A program made the position numbers and the translations under genes. Below the pieces are notes generated by a model. That model saw only the letters and a list, made by a program, of their open reading frames with translations. It was not told the DNA's origin and did no database searches. Below, piece after piece: positions 7,963 through 16,110 of a DNA stretch of 53,650 bases (positions are counted from its first letter, which is position 1; every line of letters starts with the position of its first letter). This DNA comes from Acidobacteriota bacterium (GTDB lineage Bacteria; Acidobacteriota; Vicinamibacteria; Marinacidobacterales; SMYC01), in assembly GCA_004356105.1 (NCBI GenBank), contig SMYC01000321.1, positions 1 through 53,650 of the forward strand. Direction: 5' to 3'.

Positions 7963-9333
7963 TCAAGACGTCTTGCGATATTTCTTGAGCTTGTTGTGGA
8001 GCGTCTTGAGGCTGATTCCCAATATCTCGGCGGCGCGCGTCTTATTCTGCCCCGTAGATTCCAGGGTCTTCAAGATCAAGTTCTTCTCGGCTTGCTCCAC
8101 CGTCGTTCCGACCGGAAGCTCCTCACCGCTTTTCGACGCCAGCTCCTTTCGCGGCTCGAGGACTGACGGCGGCAAGTCCTCTCGCCGCAACACGTCGCCC
8201 TTCGCCACGATAACAGCCCGCTCGACGACGTTTTTAAGCTCGCGGACGTTTCCAGGCCAAGGGTAGGCTTTCAAGGCTAGGGCGGCGTCGTCATCCATGC
8301 CTTTGAGCGCCTTTCCGCTTCGCGCATTGAAGTCGTGCACGAAAGTCTCGACGAGGCTCGGAACATCCGCGATCCGGTTGCGAAGCGCCGGGAGCTCCAG
8401 CGTGAACACGTTCACACGGTAGTAGAGGTCCTCGCGCAAATCGCCAGCGTCGAGCGCCTCTTGGGGGTCACGGTTAGTCGCGGCCAGGATGCGCACATCC
8501 ACGCGAATCTCCTTCTCGCCGCCCAGACGACGGAAGCTTCGCTCCTCGAGAACCCGTAGCAGCTTCGCTTGCGTCGCGGGAGCCATCTCGACCACTTCAT
8601 CGAGAAACAGCGTGCCGCCATGCGCCTGCTCGAACAAGCCGCGGCGCCGCCCCTCTGCTCCGGTAAAAGCCCCTTTTTCGTGTCCAAAAATCTCGCTCTC
8701 GAGAAGCGTTTCAGGGATGGCAGCGCAGTTCACCGCGACAAACGGGTTCTCTTTTCTCGCTGAGAGCTCGTGAAGCGTCCTCGCGACGATTTCTTTTCCG
8801 GTACCGGACTCGCCAACGATGAAGACCGAGGCTGCGGAAGGGGCGACTTGGCTCATGAGCTCATAGAGCTCTTTCATCGTATCGCTCGTCCCAACCATGT
8901 TCCCGAACCTCCCGCTCGTCTCGAGATTCCTCTTGTAGCGCTCGACCTCCTCGCAAGCCGCGCTGCGCTCGACGGCCCTTTCGAGCACCTGGCGGAGCTG
9001 CTCTGTGTCGACTGGTTTCGTCAGGTAGTCGAAGGCACCTATCTTCATCGCCTCGACCGCGGTCCCGATGCTGCCTTTGGCGGTCAGCATCACAACGGCG
9101 AGACGATCGAGCTCGGAGACGAGTCCGGAGAGAAGAGCCAGGCCGTCCATCCTGGGCATCACGAGATCAGCGATAACGACTTGAGGGCGGAAGCTCTCGG
9201 CTCGTGCAAGGCCTTCGACGCCATCGGCCGCCGTATCGGTCTCGTAGCCCCAGCCGCGCACGAGCTCGGAGAGGCCTTGTCGGGAGCCCGCTTCGTCGTC
9301 GACGATGAGAACGCGTGTGGTCAGCAATTTCAT
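7963..9333 (-). CDS. NtrC-family sigma-54-dependent response regulator
   Basis: 456 residues in three parts. The receiver domain has phospho-acceptor D56 and K106. The AAA+ domain has Walker A GESGTGKE (174-181), the sigma-54-contacting GAFTGA loop (221-226) and Walker B LFLDE (242-246). The Fis-type helix-turn-helix lies at about 425-452 (NKTRAAEILGIS). All key residues are intact, so it should be an active enhancer-binding protein. It sits between the MglA-like GTPase gene (44 nt upstream) and the kinase. Candidate sigma-54 promoters elsewhere in the window (5361, 34040, 34394, 35906) are possible targets, but no binding site has been shown. Confidence 0.95.
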   Translation of the reverse strand: MKLLTTRVLIVDDEAGSRQGLSELVRGWGYETDTAADGVEGLARAESFRPQVVIADLVMPRMDGLALLSGLVSELDRLAVVMLTAKGSIGTAVEAMKIGAFDYLTKPVDTEQLRQVLERAVERSAACEEVERYKRNLETSGRFGNMVGTSDTMKELYELMSQVAPSAASVFIVGESGTGKEIVARTLHELSARKENPFVAVNCAAIPETLLESEIFGHEKGAFTGAEGRRRGLFEQAHGGTLFLDEVVEMAPATQAKLLRVLEERSFRRLGGEKEIRVDVRILAATNRDPQEALDAGDLREDLYYRVNVFTLELPALRNRIADVPSLVETFVHDFNARSGKALKGMDDDAALALKAYPWPGNVRELKNVVERAVIVAKGDVLRREDLPPSVLEPRKELASKSGEELPVGTTVEQAEKNLILKTLESTGQNKTRAAEILGISLKTLHNKLKKYRKTS

Positions 9334-9377
9334 CAGGATTCAGGCGCGACGACTGCGACGTCGCAGCTTGCTGGACG

Positions 9378-10745
9378 CTACTTCCTTTTCAAGCGTATCT
9401 TCAGCAATAGCTCGATTTCTTGCTCGTCAAGGCTGCCATCGACTTCGATGGTGACCGGGATCTCGATTCGCTGATTCGCGATGGGCCCGGACACGCTCGC
9501 AGGAGGTACGGTCGTGGCTTGATCGTGAGTGATCGAGACCTGAGTCTTGATGAGCTCGCTCAAGTTCTCGGACGAGCTCGGTCCCTGCTCCAGATCGAGC
9601 TCGCCGCTACCGCTAAGGAGGTCGGCTTCGAGGTCGCGTGCGACGTCCTCTTCGACGGACGGCTCGTTTATAACGGACGCCGTCACCTCGAGGCCAGCGC
9701 CCTCATCGAGCAGTCCGGAGAACATCGAGTCCTCGGGCGCCTCCGGTGCGGCCTGTGCCTCCGGTGCGGCCTGTGCAGCCTGTGCAGCCTGTGCAGCCTG
9801 TTCAGATTCACTCGGGGCGTCTGCTTTGGACTTGGTGTCTTCGACTTTCGTATCGTCCAACCTCAAAGCGTCGTCGAGGATACTCTCGATGTTGAGGTTT
9901 TCGAACGCGTCTAAATCTGCATGGTCTTCGTCGTGTGAGGCCACGTTCTCTTTCTCCGAAACGGACGGCCAGGTGCTGGCAGCCTTGGCTGAAGCGTCCT
10001 GGCTGGACGCGACTTGGCTGGACGCGACTTGGCTCCCCTGAGTCCTTTCTCCGATATTTTCAGTGACGCTGGCGGAGACCAGAGCCGCAGGGTCGGCCTG
10101 CGCCAATTCTTTGGCTGGTTTTTCGCGCTTGCCCATGGGCGACATCGCATGGGCTCCGCCATAGCGGTCGATGACCGACTTCAACACGAGGCCACTGATC
10201 GCTTGGAGCGTCTCCTCGACGCCGATGCCGTCTTTGGCGACGGCCTCGTAAAACGGGGCGTTCATGGTATTGAGCGCCTCGTTCATCTCCTCCACCGTGC
10301 AAACATCCTCGAGATCACGCTTGTTGAACTGCATGACCATCGGCAGCGCCTCGAGCTTCAGGTCGTGAGCCGCCAGATTCTCCCGCAGGTTGCCGAGACT
10401 CTCCCGGTTGGCCTCGGGCATTGTCAGCTGTGAATCCGCGACGAAGACCACCCCATCCACGCCTTTGAGGACCATCCTCCGAGTCGCGTTGTAGAAAACC
10501 TGACCCGGCACCGTGTAAAGCTGGACCCGAGTCTTGATCCCGCGGACAACCCCAGCATCAACGGGGAGAAAATCAAAGTAAAGGGTACGATCCGTATCCG
10601 TCGCCAGCGTCAACATCCGGCCTTTGTTCTTGATCGGAAGATCTTCGTAGATGTACTGCAGATTGCTCGTCTTACCAGACAAACCAGGCCCGTAGTAGAC
10701 AATCTTTGCGGTCAACTCCTTCAGAGCGTAGTTAAAAAGGACCAC
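9378..10745 (-). CDS. MglA-like small GTPase with a long low-complexity C-terminal extension
   Basis: 455 residues, more than twice the roughly 195 residues of Myxococcus MglA. The GTPase domain (1-198) has P-loop GPGLSGKTS (19-27), PGQ (80-82) and NKRD (141-144). Residues about 200-425 are acidic and Ala/Gln/Ser-rich, with short tandem repeats (ASSQ and AQA/APEA units) encoded by 15-nt and 9-nt DNA repeats. The last 30 residues form an ordered-looking strand-rich tail (VTIEVDGSLDEQEIELLL). MglA-type GTPases set cell polarity and control type IV pili or gliding machines. The start is GTG with GGGAAGG 8 nt upstream. It heads the operon with the NtrC-type regulator and kinase. Confidence 0.85.
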   Translation of the reverse strand: MVLFNYALKELTAKIVYYGPGLSGKTSNLQYIYEDLPIKNKGRMLTLATDTDRTLYFDFLPVDAGVVRGIKTRVQLYTVPGQVFYNATRRMVLKGVDGVVFVADSQLTMPEANRESLGNLRENLAAHDLKLEALPMVMQFNKRDLEDVCTVEEMNEALNTMNAPFYEAVAKDGIGVEETLQAISGLVLKSVIDRYGGAHAMSPMGKREKPAKELAQADPAALVSASVTENIGERTQGSQVASSQVASSQDASAKAASTWPSVSEKENVASHDEDHADLDAFENLNIESILDDALRLDDTKVEDTKSKADAPSESEQAAQAAQAAQAAPEAQAAPEAPEDSMFSGLLDEGAGLEVTASVINEPSVEEDVARDLEADLLSGSGELDLEQGPSSSENLSELIKTQVSITHDQATTVPPASVSGPIANQRIEIPVTIEVDGSLDEQEIELLLKIRLKRK

Positions 10746-10790
10746 AGGTTTACCTTCCCGCCAGATTGGACTGGATTTTATAGTGTAGCA

Positions 10791-10904
10791 GCATTCGGCA
10801 TCCTGCTACCTGCTTCCAAAACTCTCTGGACTGCCGGAGCATAGCTGAGAGTGGCCGTCTCGAGAGTTCGATGCAAGATGCAGGTAGCAGGATGCTGAAT
10901 TGAA
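10791..10904. repeat. Inverted 7-nt-periodic repeat element without a gene (copy 2)
   Basis: Left units GCATTCG, GCATCCT, GCTACCT, GCTTCCA (10791-10818) and right units GATGCAA, GATGCAG, GTAGCAG, GATGCTG, AATTGAA (10870-10904) are inverted and in 7-nt register. GCATCCTGCTACCTGC in the left arm is matched by its complement in the right arm. The core between the arms begins CTCTC and ends GTCTCGAGAG, with about 30 nt between. The element fills the divergent gap between the GTPase gene and mrfA. Confidence 0.75.
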
Positions 10905-10935
10905 ACGCGATCTGAGATAAACTTCCCAGCACACG

Positions 10936-13308
10936 ATGTCGCAGATTCTGGCGCCGGCAGACCGAGGCCACGCTCTTCAGAACGTCATTGACGAGCTGAA
11001 AGGAGGGACACGACAGCTGCCAACGGTTACGGCCCTGAGGCACTTTCCGGCCGTCCCAGCCCATTTTGCTGATTTTCCGGACGAGCTTCGGCCGGAGATC
11101 GTCAAAGCACTCCGGCGGCGCGGCATCGAGCAGCTCTATTCCCATCAGAGGGAAGCTTTCGAGAAAGCCCTAGAAGGCGACAACATCGTTATCGTCACGC
11201 CGACCGCATCGGGAAAGACCCTCTGCTACAACCTTCCTATACTGAATCGCGTGCTCGAAGAGCCCGAGACGCGCGCGCTCTATCTCTTCCCGACCAAAGC
11301 ACTCTCGCAAGATCAGCTCGCCGCGCTGCATGGGCTCATCCAAGACATCGGGGCCGACATCCGCACGTTCACCTATGACGGCGATACGCCCCAGGATGCG
11401 CGCAAAGCGATACGCTCACGCGGGCACCTGGTCGTGACCAACCCCGACATGCTGCATAGCGGCATCCTGCCGCATCATCCGAAATGGGTGAAGCTTTTCG
11501 AGAACCTGCGCTACATCGTCATCGACGAGATTCATGCCTATCGCGGTGTCTTCGGCTCACACCTGGCGAATATTCTGAGGCGCCTCCGGCGCATCTGCCG
11601 CTTCTACGGAGCGGACCCGCAGTTCATCTGCTGCTCGGCGACGATTGCGAATCCCAAGGAGCTCACCCAAGAGCTCATCGCGAGCCCGGTGCATCTCATC
11701 GACCGAAGCGGGGCGCCGAGAGGCGAGAAATATTTTGTCTTCTACAACCCGCCAGTCGTGAACCAAGAGCTCGGCATACGCCGCTCCTATATCAACGAGA
11801 CGCGCCGTATCGCGGCGTCGTTTCTCAAGCGTGGGCTCCAGACCATCGTGTTCACGACGAGCCGGCTGAACACGGAGATTCTCGTCACCTATCTCAAGAA
11901 GGAGATCGAGCAAGATGTGACGCAGCGCGATCTCATACGCGGCTATCGCGGCGGCTATCTTCCGAAAAAGCGCCGCGAGATCGAAGCTGGGCTTCGAGAA
12001 GGTTCCGTGCTCGGCGTCGTCTCGACCAACGCGCTCGAGCTCGGGATCGATATCGGCGCGCTCGACGTCGCCGTGATCTCGGGCTACCCGGGAACGATCG
12101 CCTCGACATGGCAGCAAGCAGGACGGGCGGGACGGCGCACCGGCACCTCCGTCGCGATCCTTATCGCTAGTAGCAACCCGCTCAATCAATTCGTGATCAA
12201 TCATCCGGATTATTTCTTTTCGGGCTCGCCCGAGCATGGGCTCATCAATCCGAACAACCTCTCGGTCCTCGTCGATCACATCAAATGCGCCGCCTTCGAG
12301 CTGCCGTTTCAGGACGGCGAGAGCTTCGGCACCGAAAACCTCTCCGAAATTCTCTCTTTTCTCGAAGAGCACGACGTCGTTCACCATTCGGGAGAACGCT
12401 GGCACTGGACGAGCGATTCCTATCCGGCCAACAATGTCAGCCTGCGCTCGATAAGCTCCGACAATTTCACCGTCTATGACGAGACCCACGAGCCCAAGAT
12501 CATTGCCGAAGTGGATTTCGTCAGCGCCCATTCGACGCTCCATCCGAAAGCCATTTATATCCTCGAAGGCCAGCAGTTTTATGTCGAGAGCTTCGACTAT
12601 GACGAGAGGCGCGCAACCGTGAGGCAATGGGAGACGGACTATTTCACCGACGCTATCACCCATACGAAAGTCAATATCCTCGAGAAGTTCGAGAGCTCGA
12701 CGGTTCTCCAAGGTGAGAGAAATCACGGCGAGGTTCACGTAGTCTCGCAAGTCGTGGGCTTCAAGAAGGTCAAGTTCTATACCCTCGAGAATGTAGGCTC
12801 GGGCGAGCTCGACATGCCAGAGCTCGAGATGCACACCACATCGTATTGGCTGACAGTGCCGAGAGAGGTCATGGCCTCGCTCCCAGCTAGCTCGGAAGAG
12901 CGCCGAGACGGCGTCATCGGGCTAGCCAATATTCTCAAGACGGTGGCGATGCTCTTCCTCATGTGCGATCGGTCAGACATCGGGGTGGCTCTCGGCGACA
13001 ACTCGCAAGGGACCGCTAAAGTGGAGCGCGGCTTCAAGCGACTCGGACCCGGCGGACTCCCCGCTTCAGAGCCGATGGACGCGTCCTACGAGCCCAACAT
13101 CTTTCTCTTCGACAGCTATCCGGGGGGTATCGGCTTTTCGCAGCCGCTCTACGAGCTCCACACGCGCCTCGTTTCTGAGGCCAAGACGCTTATCGAAGGC
13201 TGTCCGTGTCACGAAGGCTGCCCGTCCTGCGTCGGTCCCGTAGGCGAGGTCGGACTTCGGGGGAAGGAATTAGCACTTGCTATTCTGGAGCGGCTGGCCG
13301 CTTCATGA
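10936..13308 (+). CDS. mrfA: MrfA (YprA)-family DEAD/DEAH-box helicase
   Basis: 790 residues. The helicase core has a Walker A motif TPTASGKT (near 90-96) and the box DEIH (197-200), then a C-terminal helicase domain with the QAGRAGRR arginine motif. The C-terminal DUF1998-type domain ends with four cysteines at 756, 758, 762 and 765 that should bind a metal. In Bacillus subtilis MrfA works with the exonuclease MrfB to repair mitomycin C damage independently of UvrABC. Here too it is followed by an mrfB-like gene, with an ATGA overlap. The start is the ATG at 10936, right after the 7-nt repeat element. Confidence 0.9.
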   Translation: MSQILAPADRGHALQNVIDELKGGTRQLPTVTALRHFPAVPAHFADFPDELRPEIVKALRRRGIEQLYSHQREAFEKALEGDNIVIVTPTASGKTLCYNLPILNRVLEEPETRALYLFPTKALSQDQLAALHGLIQDIGADIRTFTYDGDTPQDARKAIRSRGHLVVTNPDMLHSGILPHHPKWVKLFENLRYIVIDEIHAYRGVFGSHLANILRRLRRICRFYGADPQFICCSATIANPKELTQELIASPVHLIDRSGAPRGEKYFVFYNPPVVNQELGIRRSYINETRRIAASFLKRGLQTIVFTTSRLNTEILVTYLKKEIEQDVTQRDLIRGYRGGYLPKKRREIEAGLREGSVLGVVSTNALELGIDIGALDVAVISGYPGTIASTWQQAGRAGRRTGTSVAILIASSNPLNQFVINHPDYFFSGSPEHGLINPNNLSVLVDHIKCAAFELPFQDGESFGTENLSEILSFLEEHDVVHHSGERWHWTSDSYPANNVSLRSISSDNFTVYDETHEPKIIAEVDFVSAHSTLHPKAIYILEGQQFYVESFDYDERRATVRQWETDYFTDAITHTKVNILEKFESSTVLQGERNHGEVHVVSQVVGFKKVKFYTLENVGSGELDMPELEMHTTSYWLTVPREVMASLPASSEERRDGVIGLANILKTVAMLFLMCDRSDIGVALGDNSQGTAKVERGFKRLGPGGLPASEPMDASYEPNIFLFDSYPGGIGFSQPLYELHTRLVSEAKTLIEGCPCHEGCPSCVGPVGEVGLRGKELALAILERLAAS

Positions 13309-14699
13309 ACACGCCTACGACGCGGGAAAAGCTCGACAAACTCTTCCCTTCGCCTCAGAATCAGAAACGCACGCCCCAGAAACCCAACAAGGACTCGCTC
13401 TACCGCCTCGAGAGAGAGGTTCTCGGCGCCGAGGCGAGCTCCGAGGGCAAGCTCTCCGTCAAAGAGCGGCTCGAACGTCTGGTCGCGGTGACGAAGGCCC
13501 GGCCCCGCGAGCTCCCGCCGCCGGCGATCTCAAGGGGGCCGGCGCTCGAGCTCGGCGAGGTTCTCAACGGCGAGGAAGTCTCGAACGACTTGGGCAGCTT
13601 CTACCGCGTCGACCGTATCTACCCGCTCGCACATTTTCAGGGTCGGATCCAACTCGAGCGGCTCAAGAGCGTAGCAAGAGACGCGTTCTCGATGCTGTCA
13701 CGCGGCGACGACGTCTTCGAGATTGCCTTGGACAAGGCACTGTTTCTCGACACCGAGACGACCGGGCTCGCGGGCGGCGCCGGCACGTGCGCCTTTCTCA
13801 TCGGCTTGGGGTGGGTCGAGAACGAGAGCTTCGTGCTGCGGCAGCTCTTCATGCGCGACCATGGCGAAGAAGCCGCCATGCTCCATGCTCTCGGTGAGAT
13901 CCTGTCGCGCTTCAAGCTGCTCGTAAGCTATAACGGCAAGTCGTTCGACATCCCCCTGCTCGAGACCCGCTTCGTCCTCACGCGACAGCGCCTGTCCTTC
14001 GAGCATCTATTACATTTCGATTTGCTGCACCCGGCGCGCAGTCTATGGAAAGCCCGCATCGAGAGCTGTCGCTTGATCGAGCTCGAGCATCGTCTACTCG
14101 GGCTCGAACGCGAGGAGGACATCCCGGGCCACATGATTCCCGACTTGTTTTTTCGTTTCCTCCGCACGGGCAACGCAGAACAGCTCGACCGCGTCTTCCA
14201 TCACAACCGGCACGACATCCTCTCGCTCGCTGCTCTCACGATATGCGCCTCGGACTTGCTCGACGAAAGCTACGTTCCTGAGGATCCTCTCGACGATCTC
14301 AGCCTCGGGCGCTTGTTCGAACGCTCTCGGCAGCCTGAACGCTCCATGATGCATTACAGCCGCGCCGTCGAGGCCGGCTTGTCGGGCGCCGCCCGCCGCC
14401 GGGCCCTCATAGCACTGGCGGACCAGCACAAGCGCCGCGGCGATATTGATGACGCGCGCAAGCTATGGGACGAGCTCGCTGACGGCGAGTCCGTCGAGGT
14501 CGTCCAAGCCCTTCACGAGCTCGCGATGCTGAGCGAGCACCGCGAGCGCGACTTCACGGAAGCGCTCGGCTTGTGTGAGCGCGCGCTTTCCTACCTGGAC
14601 GAGAACTACGAGCTGACGCTCTCTTTTCGCTTCAAGTGGCGTGACGCCTTCGCCCATCGGCGCTCGCGTTTGAAAAAGCGGCTATCCAAGAGCCGTTAG
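13305..14699 (+). CDS. mrfB: MrfB (YprB)-like DEDD exonuclease with C-terminal TPR repeats
   Basis: 464 residues from the ATG that overlaps the mrfA stop (ATGA), implying translational coupling. The RNase H-fold nuclease domain has the first acidic pair D149/E151 (FLDTETTG) and a late catalytic Asp at 304 (HNRHD). The C-terminal third (about 330-460) is helical and TPR-like, as in the Bacillus protein. With mrfA it should form a two-protein nucleotide-excision pathway for crosslink or adduct repair. The reading frame is open further upstream inside mrfA, but that part has no family resemblance. Confidence 0.88.
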   Translation: MNTPTTREKLDKLFPSPQNQKRTPQKPNKDSLYRLEREVLGAEASSEGKLSVKERLERLVAVTKARPRELPPPAISRGPALELGEVLNGEEVSNDLGSFYRVDRIYPLAHFQGRIQLERLKSVARDAFSMLSRGDDVFEIALDKALFLDTETTGLAGGAGTCAFLIGLGWVENESFVLRQLFMRDHGEEAAMLHALGEILSRFKLLVSYNGKSFDIPLLETRFVLTRQRLSFEHLLHFDLLHPARSLWKARIESCRLIELEHRLLGLEREEDIPGHMIPDLFFRFLRTGNAEQLDRVFHHNRHDILSLAALTICASDLLDESYVPEDPLDDLSLGRLFERSRQPERSMMHYSRAVEAGLSGAARRRALIALADQHKRRGDIDDARKLWDELADGESVEVVQALHELAMLSEHRERDFTEALGLCERALSYLDENYELTLSFRFKWRDAFAHRRSRLKKRLSKSR

Positions 14700-14715
14700 G
14701 CACATCCGGACTCGA

Positions 14716-15168
14716 TCACCGCCTCGTGATCGATCGCAGTCGCTTTTCGATCTCGGCGCCTTCTTTGTTGCTGCTGCAGATGATCAAGATGGTGTCGTCC
14801 CCGGCGATGGTTCCCATGACTTGCGGCCACGCTACTTCGTCGAGGCCATGCGCGACGCCTTGCGCGTTTCCCGGAGGGGTCTTGACGACGATCAAGTTAT
14901 TCGCCCGCTCGATCGTGCGCACGAAAGCGACGAGGGGGGAGAGGGGGGAGAGGGGGCCATCTCCCAAGGAACCAGCGGTGTAAGAATAGCCGCCCCGCCC
15001 GTCCGGCCCTTTTGCGATACCGAGCGCTTTCAGCTCACGCGAGAGCGTCGACTGCGTCATGGAAATACCGGATTCGGCCATCGCTCCGATGAGCTCGCTT
15101 TGATTGCGGAGCGCTCTTTCGCGAATGAGAGACAGGATGAGCTCTTGCCGCGTGGTGCGATCCGACAT
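14716..15168 (-). CDS. argR: Arginine repressor ArgR
   Basis: 150 residues. The winged-helix N-terminal domain (1-65) contains TQSTLSRELKALGI, and the hexamerisation and arginine-binding domain (80-150) has GTIAGDDTILIIC with the Asp pair that contacts arginine. The linker contains a short repeat PLSPLSPL encoded by 9-nt GA-rich DNA repeats. The start ATG shares one base with the stop of moaD (TGATG), so it is the third gene of moaE-moaD-argR. No arginine biosynthesis gene is nearby, and its targets are likely elsewhere. A 7-bp hairpin (14713-14732) overlaps the 3' end in the convergent gap with mrfB. Confidence 0.92.
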   Translation of the reverse strand: MSDRTTRQELILSLIRERALRNQSELIGAMAESGISMTQSTLSRELKALGIAKGPDGRGGYSYTAGSLGDGPLSPLSPLVAFVRTIERANNLIVVKTPPGNAQGVAHGLDEVAWPQVMGTIAGDDTILIICSSNKEGAEIEKRLRSITRR

Positions 15169-15413
15169 CAGCCGCCGCTGACAGGAGGAAGAAAAGCGAC
15201 TTCGTCGTCTGGCTGGAGCTCCGTTTCTTTGCCCACGAAATCGTGGTTCACCGCGAATTGAAGGGCGGCGCCGAAAGGCTCGAGGCGAGATTCGTCGCTC
15301 ACGAGACGCTCCCAGAGCCCCGTTACCGTCGTACCCGATGGCAGCTCGACTTCCAGTTCTTCCTTGTCCATGACCTCGCGCAGGGCTGCAAAGACGCGTA
15401 CTCGTACCTTCAA
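15168..15413 (-). CDS. moaD: Molybdopterin synthase small subunit MoaD
   Basis: 81 residues with a ubiquitin-like fold ending in PPVSGG. The C-terminal Gly-Gly is the site of adenylation and thiocarboxylation that carries sulfur to cyclic pyranopterin monophosphate. I chose the TTG at 15413, which overlaps the moaE stop (TTGA) and gives the normal family length. The longer frame to 15524 runs through moaE. It acts with MoaE in molybdenum cofactor synthesis. Another Moco gene, moaB/mog, is at 31411-31923. Confidence 0.88.
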   Translation of the reverse strand: MKVRVRVFAALREVMDKEELEVELPSGTTVTGLWERLVSDESRLEPFGAALQFAVNHDFVGKETELQPDDEVAFLPPVSGG

Positions 15414-15838
15414 AGTATTTCCGCCGTTTCCACCGGGCCTTCGACCCAAACTTCGCCGTCCTCGAAGACTTCTTTTTTCCAAATTGGAACGATGCGCTTG
15501 AGCCGATTGATCGCGTATTGGCATGCGGCGAAGCTATCGTCGCGATGGGGCGAGGAAACCACGATGACCACGCTCGTCTCACCAACATTCAGCCGCCCAA
15601 CGCGATGCTGAATGTGCAGGCTCTCGAGATCCCAATTCGCCTTGACCTCTTCCCCTATGCGCTCCATCATTTTGACAGCCATCTCCGGATAGGCCTCGTA
15701 TTCGAGGAAGAGAACTTTCTTTCCTTTGTTGGTGCCTCGCACGATCCCCGAGAACGTCGCGATCGCGCCGTCGCGATCGCTGGCCACGCCTTGTGCAAGC
15801 GTTCGCAAATCCAGAATATCGTGCACGATTTCAAACAT
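15410..15838 (-). CDS. moaE: Molybdopterin synthase catalytic subunit MoaE
   Basis: 142 residues from the ATG at 15838. The conserved SPHRD segment (about 96-100) and the catalytic lysine region IWKKEVFEDG (K121/K122) near the C-terminus are present. It converts cyclic pyranopterin monophosphate to molybdopterin using sulfur from MoaD. An upstream in-frame start at 15895 adds 19 residues unlike the family. It is the first gene of moaE-moaD-argR; no strong ribosome site is visible before the ATG. Confidence 0.9.
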   Translation of the reverse strand: MFEIVHDILDLRTLAQGVASDRDGAIATFSGIVRGTNKGKKVLFLEYEAYPEMAVKMMERIGEEVKANWDLESLHIQHRVGRLNVGETSVVIVVSSPHRDDSFAACQYAINRLKRIVPIWKKEVFEDGEVWVEGPVETAEIL

Positions 15839-15920
15839 GGCCGATGAAATAGTAGCCTGTCCCGAAGCCCCGAACAAGTTCCCACACGGCTGCACTCAAC
15901 GGCTTTGCCGATCTGGGGAA

Positions 15921-16103
15921 GTTGGAAAAGACAAGAAAAAAGCAAAGGGGATGTGGGGATAGGAGGGGATAGGGGGATAAAAAAAGATGGGTCTTCAGCA
16001 GAATTTGTGGGTTAAGAGAATCTTTGTTCTTATCCCCACATCTCCACCCATCCCCACCTCCCCTTGCTTTTGCTTTTCCAGCCCTTGCTTTTGTTTTTCC
16101 AGC
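15921..16103. repeat. Large inverted 8-nt-periodic repeat (GGGGAT / ATCCCC)
   Basis: The left arm (about 15921-15980) has purine-rich units such as AAGGGGAT and GTGGGGAT. The right arm (about 16028-16103) has CTTATCCC, CACATCTC, CACCCATC, CCCACCTC, CCCTTGCT in 8-nt register. The arms are largely complementary, including the outer GGAAAAG/CTTTTCC parts. The roughly 45-nt centre shows no gene. It lies between moaE and the 3' end of thiD and could fold into a long hairpin RNA on either strand. Confidence 0.7.
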
Positions 16104-16110
16104 AGCCGGG

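Noticed and set aside
11557..12834. Long open frame opposite mrfA (425 codons)
   Set aside because: Antisense shadow of the helicase core; the product is Arg/Asp-rich without recognisable domains. The same holds for 27722-28960 opposite nuoL and 39424-40599 opposite the GldG-like gene.
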